A stretch of DNA of 16,788 nucleotides from Acetobacteraceae bacterium (GTDB lineage: Bacteria > Pseudomonadota > Alphaproteobacteria > Acetobacterales > Acetobacteraceae): assembly GCA_027306955.1 (NCBI GenBank), contig DAHUXX010000244.1:1-16788 (forward strand). Direction: 5' to 3'. Positions 1 to 7,467 of the stretch are shown one piece after another; position 1 is the stretch's first letter; every line of letters begins with the position of its first letter. Under the pieces are notes generated by a model, which saw only the letters and a list, made by a program, of their open reading frames with translations, searched no databases and was not told where the DNA came from. Position numbers and translations under genes: made by a program.

Positions 1-157
1 GTCGCCGAAGCGACAAAGCTCGAAGGCACGATCAGGAGAAAAGCGTGACGCGACTGCGGGCCCATGGGATCGGATCCACCCGTGGCGGATGATCGTGACC
101 ACGGACCCGCGTCCGGTGCGGATCCCGGCGCCGCCCGCCAATGCGCGGCGGTCCTGA
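1..157 (+). other. Possible 3' end of an upstream gene (frame ambiguous)
   Basis: Two frames enter from the left edge. The first ends in TGA at 46-48 and would give the tail VAEATKLEGTIRRKA. The second stays open to TGA at 155-157, and from about position 50 it has strongly GC-rich third positions, as real genes here do; its tail includes the stretch PWDRIHPWRMIVTTDP. No plausible start codon with a ribosome binding site lies inside the window for the second frame before an ATG at 89. One of them may be the C-terminus of a gene that begins outside the window, but I recognise neither. From 158 to 223 there is only the leader of the thiolase gene. Confidence 0.25.
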
Positions 158-223
158 ATGCCGTCCCGGCGCGGCGGAGGTCGTCGGATTGCCTCGAATT
201 TTCGCAGGAAAGGAAATGCGGAC

Positions 224-1405
224 ATGCGCGAAGTCGTTCTCTGCGCCCCGGTGCGCACAGCCATCGGAACCTATAGCGGCTCGCTAAAGGCGACACCGGC
301 CACCATGCTTGGCGCGGTGGCCGTTCGCGAAACGATCCGCCGCGCGGCGCTCGATCCGGCGCGCCTGGACGGCGTTGTCATGGGAAACGTGGTCCAGGCC
401 GGCAACCGGATGAACCCGGCGCGCCAGGCGGCCATCCATGGCGGCATACCCGTCGACGTGCCGGCAATGACCGTCAACCGCGTCTGCGGCTCTGGCGCGC
501 AGGCGATCGCCTCGGCCGCGCAGGACATCTGGCTGGGCTTCGCCGACGCCGCAGTCGCCGGCGGGATGGAGAACATGGATGCTGCGCCATACCTCGTGAC
601 CGGCGGCCGCTGGGGCTACCGGATGGGCGATGCGCAGATCTACGACGCCATGCTTCGGGACGGGCTCAACGACGCCTTTTCCGATCAGCATTCCGGCTGG
701 CACACCGAGGATCTCGTCACGAAATACCAGATCAGCCGCGAGGATCAGGATCGCTGGGCGGCGCGCTCGCAGCAGAGGTTTTCCGCGGCGCAGGCAGCGG
801 GCAAGTTCGACGCCGAGATCGTCGCCGTGGAGGTGAAGGGCCGCAAGGGGCCCGAGCCCTTCGCCAGGGACGAGCACAATCGTCCCGATACCACCGTCGA
901 GAACCTTGCGAAGCTGAAGCCGGCTTTCCGCAAGGATGGCACCATCACCGCCGGCAACGCGCCGGGGCTGAACACCGGAGCGGCGGCGATGATCGTCGCC
1001 GCGCGCGAATTCGCGGACGCCAATCGGCTCACGCCGATGGCCCGGCTCGTCTCCTACGGCGTGGGCGCGGTCGAGCCCGGCATGTTCGGGATCGGCCCGG
1101 TGCCGGCCGTGCGCCAGGCGCTGGAACGTGCCCGATGGACGACCGGCGACATCGACCGCATCGAGATCAACGAGGCCTTCGCCGCCATCGCGCTCGCGGT
1201 CACACGCGAACTTGGCCTGGCCGAGGATATCGTCAACGTCGAGGGCGGCGCCATCGCGCACGGCCATCCGATCGGCGCCACGGGCGCGATCCTGACCACG
1301 CGGCTGCTCCATTCAATGCAGCGCGACAGGGTCAGGCGGGGCATGGTCACGCTCTGCATCGGCGGCGGTCAGGGCATCGCGCTCGCGCTCGAAGCCCTTG
1401 CCTGA
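224..1405 (+). CDS. Thiolase (acetyl-CoA acetyltransferase family)
   Basis: A 393-aa thiolase, the normal length for the family, which condenses or cleaves acyl-CoA thioesters in the cytoplasm. The start at 224 follows a purine-rich AGGAAAGGAAA (206-216). An in-frame ATG at 158 would add 22 unconserved residues and is rejected. The N-terminal half carries the nucleophile in VNRVCGSGAQ (Cys88). The C-terminal half carries NEAFA (about 316-320), GGAIAHGHPIGATGA with His348, and CIGGGQG with Cys378, so catalysis should be intact. Positions coincide almost exactly with the Zoogloea biosynthetic thiolase (C89, H348, C378). The pocket element that reads HMG at 156-158 in that enzyme is HSG here, and GLNDG reads GLNTG, so the acyl substrate may not be plain acetoacetyl-CoA. 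The gene converges on the hydroxy acid dehydrogenase with a 12-bp gap and is not in its operon. Confidence 0.93.
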   Translation: MREVVLCAPVRTAIGTYSGSLKATPATMLGAVAVRETIRRAALDPARLDGVVMGNVVQAGNRMNPARQAAIHGGIPVDVPAMTVNRVCGSGAQAIASAAQDIWLGFADAAVAGGMENMDAAPYLVTGGRWGYRMGDAQIYDAMLRDGLNDAFSDQHSGWHTEDLVTKYQISREDQDRWAARSQQRFSAAQAAGKFDAEIVAVEVKGRKGPEPFARDEHNRPDTTVENLAKLKPAFRKDGTITAGNAPGLNTGAAAMIVAAREFADANRLTPMARLVSYGVGAVEPGMFGIGPVPAVRQALERARWTTGDIDRIEINEAFAAIALAVTRELGLAEDIVNVEGGAIAHGHPIGATGAILTTRLLHSMQRDRVRRGMVTLCIGGGQGIALALEALA

Positions 1406-1417
1406 AGGGCGGGCCCG

Positions 1418-2506
1418 CTAATACCCCTCGTCGAGCCGCAGATGCGGGAAGGCGGAATGCACACCCGGCGGCACCACCGGGGGTGCGGCGTGCACGTGCG
1501 CCGGCGTGAGGCCGGAAAGCGCGGTCACGCCCAGCAGCGCCATGGTGCGCTGCATCTCGTCCTCCAGCAGTTCCAGCAGGCGCACGACCCCCTCCGCCCC
1601 CGCCGACGCGAGCGCGTAGAGGTAGAGCCGGCCGAGGCAGACCGTGTCCGCGCCCAGCGCCAGCGCCTTCACGATGTCGGCACCGCGCGAGAACCCGCCG
1701 TCGATCAGCACCTTCGCGCGGCCCGCGACGGCCTGCGCCACCTCCGGCAACACGTCGAGCGAACCGCGCCCGTGGTCGAGCTGCCGCCCGCCATGGTTGG
1801 AGACATAGATGCCCTCGATGCCCATCGCGCAGGCCTGCTTCGCGTCCTCGGCCGTCGCGATGCCCTTGATGACGAGCTTCATGCGGTTCTTCGCCCGCAC
1901 GCGTTCCAGCGTCGCCCAGTCGAGCCCGGCCTGGTATTCCATTCCGGAAAGCCGTCGCTGCCAGGGTTTCCTCCAGCGCTTGGCGATGTCGCGCTCGCGC
2001 CGCGACAGCACCGCGGTGTCCACGGTGATGCAGAACGCGTCGTAGCCGGCATCCTCGGCGCGCTTCATGTGGTCGAGGATGAAGTCGTCGTCGCCGCGCA
2101 CGTAGAGCTGGAAGACTTTCGGCCCGCTGCCGGCCTTGGCGGCCACCTCCAGCCCCGGCTCGGAGACCGAAGACAAAAACATCGGCACGCCGAATTCACC
2201 GCCCGCGCTGGCGACGGCCGAGCCCGAGTCCGGGTGGAAGGTCTGCAGCGAGCCGACCGGGGCCAGCGCCACCGGCAGCCGCGTCGCGCGGCCGAAAAAG
2301 GTGGACGTGGTGTCCACCTTGCGCACGTCCACCAGCACGCGCGGGCGGAAGGCGAGGCTGTCGATCGCGAGCCGGTTGCGCCTGAGCGTCGTTTCGCTCT
2401 CCACGCCGCCGACCAGGTAGTCCCAGGCGAACTGGTCGAGATGGACGCGCGCCGCGCGGACGAACTCGTGCAGGTTCAGAAAGTCCTCGGCGGCGCTGGG
2501 TGGCAT
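1418..2506 (-). CDS. FMN-dependent alpha-hydroxy acid dehydrogenase/oxidase
   Basis: A 362-aa member of the L-lactate dehydrogenase/glycolate oxidase/mandelate dehydrogenase family. It oxidises an (S)-2-hydroxy acid to the 2-oxo acid using FMN in a TIM barrel. The start at 2506 is set by a strong GGAGGAAA (plus-strand 2509-2516), 2 nt upstream of the ATG; an upstream in-frame start would add 37 unconserved residues. Visible family residues are Tyr30 (WDYLVGG), Tyr135 (FQLYV), Asp163 (TVDTAV), Lys214 (LVIKGI), catalytic His238 and Arg241 (SNHGGRQLD), and the phosphate-binding IDGGFSRGAD and LGR near 268-293. No long extra membrane-anchoring loop is evident. It lies 70 bp downstream of the DUF445 gene on the same strand and may be cotranscribed with it. 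The substrate (lactate, glycolate, mandelate or other) cannot be told. Confidence 0.93.
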   Translation of the reverse strand: MPPSAAEDFLNLHEFVRAARVHLDQFAWDYLVGGVESETTLRRNRLAIDSLAFRPRVLVDVRKVDTTSTFFGRATRLPVALAPVGSLQTFHPDSGSAVASAGGEFGVPMFLSSVSEPGLEVAAKAGSGPKVFQLYVRGDDDFILDHMKRAEDAGYDAFCITVDTAVLSRRERDIAKRWRKPWQRRLSGMEYQAGLDWATLERVRAKNRMKLVIKGIATAEDAKQACAMGIEGIYVSNHGGRQLDHGRGSLDVLPEVAQAVAGRAKVLIDGGFSRGADIVKALALGADTVCLGRLYLYALASAGAEGVVRLLELLEDEMQRTMALLGVTALSGLTPAHVHAAPPVVPPGVHSAFPHLRLDEGY

Positions 2507-2576
2507 GGTTTCCTCCGTTGATTGCGCCAAGTCTGGAACCGCGCGAACCGGACGGCAAGGAGCGAGGAAGCTGCCT

Positions 2577-3854
2577 CTAGCGCGTGCCGAGCGCCGCCAG
2601 CAGCGCCACCGCGGCACCGGCCAGCGCGCCGACGATGGTGCCGTTCATGCGGATGTATTGCAGGTCCTTGCCCACCCGCAGCTCCAGCCGCTCGGTGAGC
2701 GTCGCGGTGTCCCAGCCGCCGACCACGCCCTCGACGAAGCGCGCGATCTCCCCCCGTCCGGCGGGTATCAACCGCGAGGTGAGTGCCCGCACCGCGTCGC
2801 GCAGCCTGGCTGCCGCGCGCTCGTCATCGCGCAGGATCTGGCCGAGAGTGGCGAGCGTCGCGTCCACCACCGCGACGCTGCGCCCGTTCGGCCGCGCCGC
2901 GTCCTGCTCGAGCGCCAGCCGCACCCGGCTCCAGATATCCCACAGCCAGGCGCGCACCGTCTCGTGCGCCACCACGCGGCGCAGGGCCGCGCCGATCTCC
3001 GCCGCCCGCGCCGGCTCCTCCTCGATGCGTGCGATCTCGCGGCGCATCCACTCGTCGAACGCCTCGCGCAGCTCGCTGCCGTCCGGCTCCATGCGCTCGA
3101 GCTCGGTGTTGATCTGTGCCACGACCCGCTTGGCGACGGAGGCGCCGACCGCCCAGCCGACGAGGCGCCCGCCCTGCTCGCGCACCCGCTCCTCGATGGC
3201 CTGCTGCAGCGCCGCCTCGCGCGCGGCCAGCACGTTCTTGAGCTGGTCGAGGAAGAAGCCGAACACCTCCTGGTGCCGCCCGCCCTCGACAAGCTGGCGC
3301 AGCGCGCGGCCGACGATGCGCCCGCCACCCTGCCCGCCCACCAGCCGCGGCACCAGCCGGCTCACCAGGCGGCGCGCCCGCCCGTCCTCGATCGCGCCGA
3401 GCAGGCGCGGCAGCATCGCCGCCAGCGCCTCCGCCGCCGGGCGCCGCGCCTCGGCGTCCGCGAGGAAGCCGGCGACGATCGCCGAGACATCGAGCCGTTC
3501 CAGCGCCGCCGCCACCTCCGCCTCGGTGAAGACGTGCCCCGCGATGAAGCGGCCGAGGGCGGCGCCGATGCGCACCTGCTGCGCGGGGATGATGGCGGTG
3601 TGCGGGATGGGCAGGCCGAGCGGATGGCGGAACAGCGCCGTCACCGCGAACCAGTCCGCGAGCCCGCCGACCAGCCCCGCCGTCGCCGCCGCGAGGAGCA
3701 CCGGCGGGAAGCGCCAGATGTGCCCCGCCGCCGTCAGCGCCGCCATCACCAGCAGCAGCAGATGCGCGACGAGGCGGTGGCGCGCGAGTGTCCGCCGCGC
3801 CGCCGCGTCCGGGTCCACCGACGTTTGTTGCAACGCACAATCCTCCTGCGCCAT
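2577..3854 (-). CDS. DUF445 family membrane protein (YjiN-like)
   Basis: A 425-aa protein, matching the usual length of the DUF445/YjiN family, whose function is not established. A short N-terminal arm is followed by hydrophobic segments at about 29-65. The family signature GGLADWFAVTALFRHPLG then lies at about 63-80, leading into PIPHTAIIP. A long alpha-helical, charged middle region rich in Ala/Arg/Glu follows, and a final hydrophobic helix after YIRMNGTIVGALAG closes the protein, so it is probably anchored in the inner membrane at both ends. The start at 3854 has GGGAG at plus-strand 3859-3863. A further in-frame start at 3974 would run through the divergent promoter region and adds unconserved sequence. 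It is divergent from the carbamoylase operon. Confidence 0.9.
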   Translation of the reverse strand: MAQEDCALQQTSVDPDAAARRTLARHRLVAHLLLLVMAALTAAGHIWRFPPVLLAAATAGLVGGLADWFAVTALFRHPLGLPIPHTAIIPAQQVRIGAALGRFIAGHVFTEAEVAAALERLDVSAIVAGFLADAEARRPAAEALAAMLPRLLGAIEDGRARRLVSRLVPRLVGGQGGGRIVGRALRQLVEGGRHQEVFGFFLDQLKNVLAAREAALQQAIEERVREQGGRLVGWAVGASVAKRVVAQINTELERMEPDGSELREAFDEWMRREIARIEEEPARAAEIGAALRRVVAHETVRAWLWDIWSRVRLALEQDAARPNGRSVAVVDATLATLGQILRDDERAAARLRDAVRALTSRLIPAGRGEIARFVEGVVGGWDTATLTERLELRVGKDLQYIRMNGTIVGALAGAAVALLAALGTR

Positions 3855-3914
3855 GCTTCTCCCATGGTGCTCGCGGACGCGGCAACCACCCCGGGCGAAA
3901 ATCCCTCTTGAATC

Positions 3915-3947
3915 CGGAATTCCGTGCCGCGCGGGCAGGCGCCCGCG
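3915..3947. promoter_or_regulatory. Two dyads in the divergent spacer: candidate operator sites
   Basis: The 154-bp spacer between the DUF445 gene and the five-gene operon holds a perfect 10-bp palindrome CGGAATTCCG (3915-3924). Six bases later comes a 7-bp inverted repeat CGCGGGC-AGGC-GCCCGCG (3930-3947). Either may bind a regulator or form a hairpin. A TTGAAT at 3908-3913 could be a -35 element, but I see no good -10 at the right distance. In DNA this rich in GC, dyads of this size can arise by chance. Confidence 0.3.
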
Positions 3948-3978
3948 GTCTGGCTTTCGCGCGCGATCCCCCACACAA

Positions 3979-3999
3979 TCGCCGCCACGATCGCGGCGA
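3979..3999 (+). promoter_or_regulatory. Leader hairpin abutting the SD of the alpha/beta hydrolase gene
   Basis: The repeat TCGCCGC (3979-3985), a 7-base loop CACGATC and the perfect complement GCGGCGA (3993-3999) would form a stable RNA stem. Its 3' arm overlaps the first bases of the Shine-Dalgarno-like GAGAGGG (3998-4004), and the ATG follows at 4009. Formation of the stem could limit ribosome access to the whole coupled operon. The hairpin is read from sequence; a regulatory role is inference. Confidence 0.35.
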
Positions 4000-4008
4000 G
4001 AGGGTTCG

Positions 4009-4719
4009 ATGGCGACATTCGTCCTGCTTCACGGAGCATTCCACGGCGCCTGGTGCTGGCGCGACGTGGCAGGGAGGCTGCGCGCCGCCGGCCACGCCGT
4101 CACCACGCCGACGCAGACCGGGCTCGGCGAGCGGCGCCACCTGCTTTCCGGCGCCATCACGCTCGAGACCTTCGTCGAGGATCTGGTGCAGCACCTCGAG
4201 AACGAGGACATCGCGGACGCGGTGCTCGTCGGCCACATCTTCGGCGGCCACGCCATCACCGGCGCCGCGGACCGCGTGGGCCAGCGCATCCGCCACCTCG
4301 TCTATCTCGATGCCGCGCTGCTGGAGAACGGCGAGGTACCGTTCAGCCGCATGCTGCCGGAATTCGCCATCGCCCGCGAGCGCGAGGCGAAGGCGCTGGG
4401 CGGCTTCGCGGTGCCGGCGCCGCCGCCCGCGATGTTTGGCATCCCGCCGGGACCGGCGGCCGACTGGGTGGCGAGCCGGCTCTGCCCGCACCCGCTGCGC
4501 ACGTTCATGACGCCGTTGGTGCTACGCAACAAACCCGGCAACGGCCTGCCCTCCACCTATGTCTGCTGCACCGAGCCGGTCTATGCCAACCTCGCGACCT
4601 CGCGCGAGCGCGCGCGCCAGCGCCCCGGGATGGCCTGGCGCGAGCTCGCGACCGGCCACGACGCCATGGTGACCGCACCCGGGGCCACCGCCGACCTGCT
4701 GATGGAGCTTGCCCGGTGA
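4009..4719 (+). CDS. Alpha/beta hydrolase-fold protein lacking the nucleophile serine
   Basis: A 236-aa protein of the small esterase/hydroxynitrile-lyase-like branch of the alpha/beta hydrolase fold. The N-terminal strand and oxyanion region FVLLHGAFHGAWCW (about 4-17) and the late histidine motif ELATGHDAMVTAP (His217) are typical. The nucleophile elbow should read G-x-S-x-G-G, but here it is GHIFGG (75-80): residue 77 is isoleucine, codon ATC at 4237-4239, one base away from AGC serine. The acid candidate is unclear (Asp101 in VYLDAALL or Glu189 in CCTEP). As written it should not work as a serine esterase. It may be a non-catalytic or lyase-like relative, an inactivated copy, or a sequencing error. 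The start has GAGAGGG (3998-4004). Its TGA overlaps the GTG of the carbamoylase by 4 nt, so it leads a coupled operon. Confidence 0.88.
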   Translation: MATFVLLHGAFHGAWCWRDVAGRLRAAGHAVTTPTQTGLGERRHLLSGAITLETFVEDLVQHLENEDIADAVLVGHIFGGHAITGAADRVGQRIRHLVYLDAALLENGEVPFSRMLPEFAIAREREAKALGGFAVPAPPPAMFGIPPGPAADWVASRLCPHPLRTFMTPLVLRNKPGNGLPSTYVCCTEPVYANLATSRERARQRPGMAWRELATGHDAMVTAPGATADLLMELAR

Positions 4720-5663
4720 GCCGCATCCTCAACGTCGCCATCGCCCAGATGGGCCCGATCGCGCGCGAGGAAAGCCGGCAGACCGTGGTGGCGCGGCTGC
4801 TCGCGATGATGCGTGAGGCAGCCGCGATGCGCGCCGACCTCGTGGTCTATCCGGAGGCCGCGCTCACCGCCTTCTTCCCGCACTGGGTGGTAAACAACGA
4901 GGCGGAGCTGGATTCCTATTTCGAAACCGAAATGCCTGGTCCCGCGACGCGCCCGCTGTTCGAGGAGGCAGCCCGGCTCGGCATCGGCTTTCACCTCGGC
5001 TACGCGGAGCTAGACACCAGCGCCGGGCGCAAGCAGCGCTTCAACACCGCGATCCTGGTCGGCAAGGACGGCAGGATCGTCGGCAAGTACCGCAAGATCC
5101 ACCTGCCAGGCTACGCCATCCCCCGCCCGGAGGAGAAATTCCAGAACCTGGAGAAGCGCTATTTCGAGGTCGGCGACCTCGGTTTCCCGGTCTGGGAGGC
5201 GATGGGCGGCAGGATGGGCATGATGATCTGCAACGACCGCCGCTGGCCGGAAGCCTATCGCGTGATGGGGCTGCAGGGCGTCGAGCTGATCGTGCTCGGC
5301 TACAACACGCCCGCCACCGTGCCCTCCATGCCGGAGACGGACCATCTGCAGAATTTCCACAACCGGCTGGTGATGCAGGCCGGCGCCTACCAGAACGCCA
5401 CCTTCGTCGCCGGCGTCGCCAGGGCCGGCATCGAGGAAGGCGTGGACCAGATCGGGCAGAGCTGCGTCATCGCGCCCTCGGGCGAGATCGTGGCGCAATG
5501 CTCCGGCCTCGGCGACGAGGTGCAGGTGGCGCGCTGCGACCTCGACCTCTGCGGCAGCTACAAGCAGCACATCTTCAACTTCGCGGCCCACCGGCGCCCG
5601 GAGCATTACGGCCTCATCGTGGAGCGCACCGGCGTCGGCCCCGTTCTGGGAACGAAACCATGA
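4716..5663 (+). CDS. N-carbamoyl-D-amino acid hydrolase (nitrilase superfamily)
   Basis: A 315-aa cytoplasmic C-N hydrolase closely resembling Agrobacterium D-carbamoylase (304 aa), which releases the free amino acid, CO2 and ammonia from an N-carbamoyl-D-amino acid. The catalytic residues fall on the family's own numbers: Glu47 (VVYPEAALTAFFP), Lys127 (KYRKIHLPG), Cys172 (MMICNDRRWPE), with Glu146 (NLEKRYFE), Arg175/Arg176, Asn197 (GYNTP), His129 and His215 also present. Position 144, histidine in the Agrobacterium enzyme, is asparagine here. The start is GTG at 4716, overlapping the upstream stop as GTGA, with GGAG at 4704-4707. The downstream gene overlaps by ATGA. No hydantoinase or racemase is in the window, so the carbamoyl substrate may come from another route; a related beta-ureido acid is possible. 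Confidence 0.93.
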   Translation: MSRILNVAIAQMGPIAREESRQTVVARLLAMMREAAAMRADLVVYPEAALTAFFPHWVVNNEAELDSYFETEMPGPATRPLFEEAARLGIGFHLGYAELDTSAGRKQRFNTAILVGKDGRIVGKYRKIHLPGYAIPRPEEKFQNLEKRYFEVGDLGFPVWEAMGGRMGMMICNDRRWPEAYRVMGLQGVELIVLGYNTPATVPSMPETDHLQNFHNRLVMQAGAYQNATFVAGVARAGIEEGVDQIGQSCVIAPSGEIVAQCSGLGDEVQVARCDLDLCGSYKQHIFNFAAHRRPEHYGLIVERTGVGPVLGTKP

Positions 5664-6850
5664 GCCTCGCCTCGAGCCTCGCTCCTGCCCTGCCGGAAGA
5701 CGCCCCGACGGCGGCGCTCGCCGGCCGCGCCTGGCGCCCGGACGCGGAGGGGCCGTCCGTCGTCGCCATTCGCGACGGCGCGGTGTTCGACATCAGCCGG
5801 GCCTTCCCCACCATGCGCGACCTCTGCGAGGCGCCGGACCCGGCCGCGGCGTTGCGCGGCGCCGCCGGCGAGGCGCTCGGGCCGCTCGACGCCATTCTCG
5901 CCAACACACCGCCCGAGACCCGCGACCGTTCGCGCCCCTGGCTGCTCGCGCCCGCGGACCTGCACGCGATCAAGGCCGCGGGGGTCACCTTCCCGATTTC
6001 GATGCTCGAGCGCGTGATCGAGGAGCGCGCGCGCGGCGACCTCGCCGCCGCTGCCGCTTTCCGTGCCGAGGTGCAGGCCACCATCGGCGACGACCTCGCC
6101 CGCCTCAAGCCCGGCTCGCGCGAGGCCGCGAACCTCAAGCAGGTGCTGATCGCCCGCGGCGCGTGGAGCCAGTATCTCGAGGTCGGCATCGGCCCGGACG
6201 CGGAGATCTTCACCAAGGCGCCACCGATGGCCGCCGTCGGCACCGGGGCGGACGCCGGGCTGCATCCGTCTTCCGTCTGGAACAATCCGGAGCCGGAAGT
6301 GGTACTCGTCGTCGCATCCTCCGGGCGCATCGTCGGCGCCTCGCTCGGCAACGACGTCAACCTGCGCGACATCGAGGGCCGTTCCGCCCTGCTGCTCGGC
6401 CGCGCCAAGGACAACAACGCCTCCGCCGCGATCGGGCCGTTCTTCCGCTTCCTCGACGCCGGCTTCACGCTCGACGACATCCGCAGAACGGTCGTCACGC
6501 TGACTGTCGCGGGAGAGGACGGGTTCCGGCTCGACGGCTCCTCCTCCATGGCGATGATCGCGCGCGACCCCCTGGACCTCGCGGGGCAGATGCTGAACGC
6601 GCACCACCACTACCCGGACGGCGCGGTGCTCTACTGCGGCACCATGTTCGCGCCGGTCGCGGACCGCGACGCGCCTGGCCAGGGCTTCACGCACCACCCG
6701 GGCGACATCGTGACCATCGCGGCACCTCGCCTCGGCCGGCTGGTCAACCGCATGCGCCGCACCGACGAATGCGAGGCGCACGTCTTCGGCGCCGGCGCCC
6801 TGATGCGCAACCTCGCGAAACGCGGTCTGCTCGGGGGGAAGCTCGCATGA
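5660..6850 (+). CDS. Fumarylacetoacetate hydrolase-fold family enzyme
   Basis: A 396-aa member of the FAH superfamily, in the long (about 390-aa) subgroup that includes 2-keto-3-deoxy-sugar-acid dehydratases of the XylX type. The family uses a divalent metal to hydrolyse or dehydrate 2,4-diketo or 2-keto acids. The first 150 residues are a variable N-terminal region. The core has GAWSQYLEVGIG (about 167-178), the metal ligands Glu211 and Glu213 in WNNPEPEVVLVV, Asp232 in GNDVNLRDIEGR, and the LLLGRAKDNNASAAIGPF stretch. The ATG overlaps the carbamoylase stop by 4 nt and the gene ends in an ATGA overlap with the LysE gene, implying translational coupling. Enzymes of this type usually act late in carbon-skeleton breakdown. 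The exact reaction is not predictable from what is visible. Confidence 0.9.
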   Translation: MSLASSLAPALPEDAPTAALAGRAWRPDAEGPSVVAIRDGAVFDISRAFPTMRDLCEAPDPAAALRGAAGEALGPLDAILANTPPETRDRSRPWLLAPADLHAIKAAGVTFPISMLERVIEERARGDLAAAAAFRAEVQATIGDDLARLKPGSREAANLKQVLIARGAWSQYLEVGIGPDAEIFTKAPPMAAVGTGADAGLHPSSVWNNPEPEVVLVVASSGRIVGASLGNDVNLRDIEGRSALLLGRAKDNNASAAIGPFFRFLDAGFTLDDIRRTVVTLTVAGEDGFRLDGSSSMAMIARDPLDLAGQMLNAHHHYPDGAVLYCGTMFAPVADRDAPGQGFTHHPGDIVTIAAPRLGRLVNRMRRTDECEAHVFGAGALMRNLAKRGLLGGKLA

Positions 6851-7467
6851 TCCCGCTGCACCTCTATCTCGGCTTCATCCTCGCCAACGCGATCCTGATG
6901 CTGATCCCGGGACCGAACGTGGCGTTCATCACCGCCAATTCCGTGGCCTATGGAACTGGTTACGGATTGTTGACGGTCGCCGGCACCACCACGGGGGCGG
7001 CGGCACAGCTCGCGATCACGGTCATCGGGATGAGCGCCGCGCTGGCCGCCGTCAGCCAGTTGATGACCATCGTCCACTGGGGCGGCATCGCCTATCTCAT
7101 CTTTCTCGGCTTCCGGCAGTTCCGCGCCGCTCCCGTCGATCTCACGCGCATCAAGGCGGAACCCGGATCCGCGCGCGGCATCTACGCCCGCGCGGTGCTG
7201 GTCGCGATCAGCAACCCCAAGACGCTGCTGTTCTTCGGCGTGCTGCTGCCGCAGTTCATCGACCCGCACAGGCCCGCCGGGCCGCAGCTCGCGATCCTGG
7301 CGGCAACCCTGCTGGTCATGGCGATCCTGCTCGATGGCGCCTGGGCGGTGGCGGCGGGGCGTGCCCGGGCGCTGCTCGCGCGCCACGGGCGGCTGCGCAA
7401 CCGCATCTCCGGCGGGTTGCTGATGACCGCGGGTGTCGGCCTCGCGCTGGCGCAGCGGAGCCGGTGA
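6847..7467 (+). CDS. LysE/RhtB family amino-acid exporter
   Basis: A 206-aa inner-membrane protein of typical LysE/RhtB length with about six hydrophobic helices. Family signatures are the N-terminal LMLIPGPNVAFITANSVAYG region (PGPN at 21-24) and the central AISNPKTLLFFGVLLPQF (SNPKT at 122-126). These transporters export amino acids and related metabolites with the proton gradient. The purine-rich GGGGGGAAGC just before the ATG is a good ribosome site. Its start overlaps the FAH stop (ATGA) and its own TGA shares a base with the next ATG (TGATG). In a carbamoylase operon it could export a D-amino acid product or a toxic intermediate; that is inference from position. Confidence 0.92.
   Translation: MIPLHLYLGFILANAILMLIPGPNVAFITANSVAYGTGYGLLTVAGTTTGAAAQLAITVIGMSAALAAVSQLMTIVHWGGIAYLIFLGFRQFRAAPVDLTRIKAEPGSARGIYARAVLVAISNPKTLLFFGVLLPQFIDPHRPAGPQLAILAATLLVMAILLDGAWAVAAGRARALLARHGRLRNRISGGLLMTAGVGLALAQRSR

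Noticed and set aside
44..91. GTG start with AGGAGAAAAGC upstream
   Set aside because: The frame closes after 15 codons (TGA at 89-91 region) and matches nothing; more likely the purine-rich end of an upstream gene.
1409..1418. Perfect palindrome GCGGGCCCGC between the convergent thiolase and hydroxy acid dehydrogenase genes
   Set aside because: It has no loop or T-run and partly consists of the dehydrogenase stop region, so a terminator is not supported.
2584..4008. Very long open plus-strand frame opposite the DUF445 gene, running in frame into the alpha/beta hydrolase
   Set aside because: It is antisense to a well-supported gene, its composition is Ser/Arg/Ala-rich as expected from GC-rich shadow frames, and a proper ribosome site and conserved start lie at 4009.
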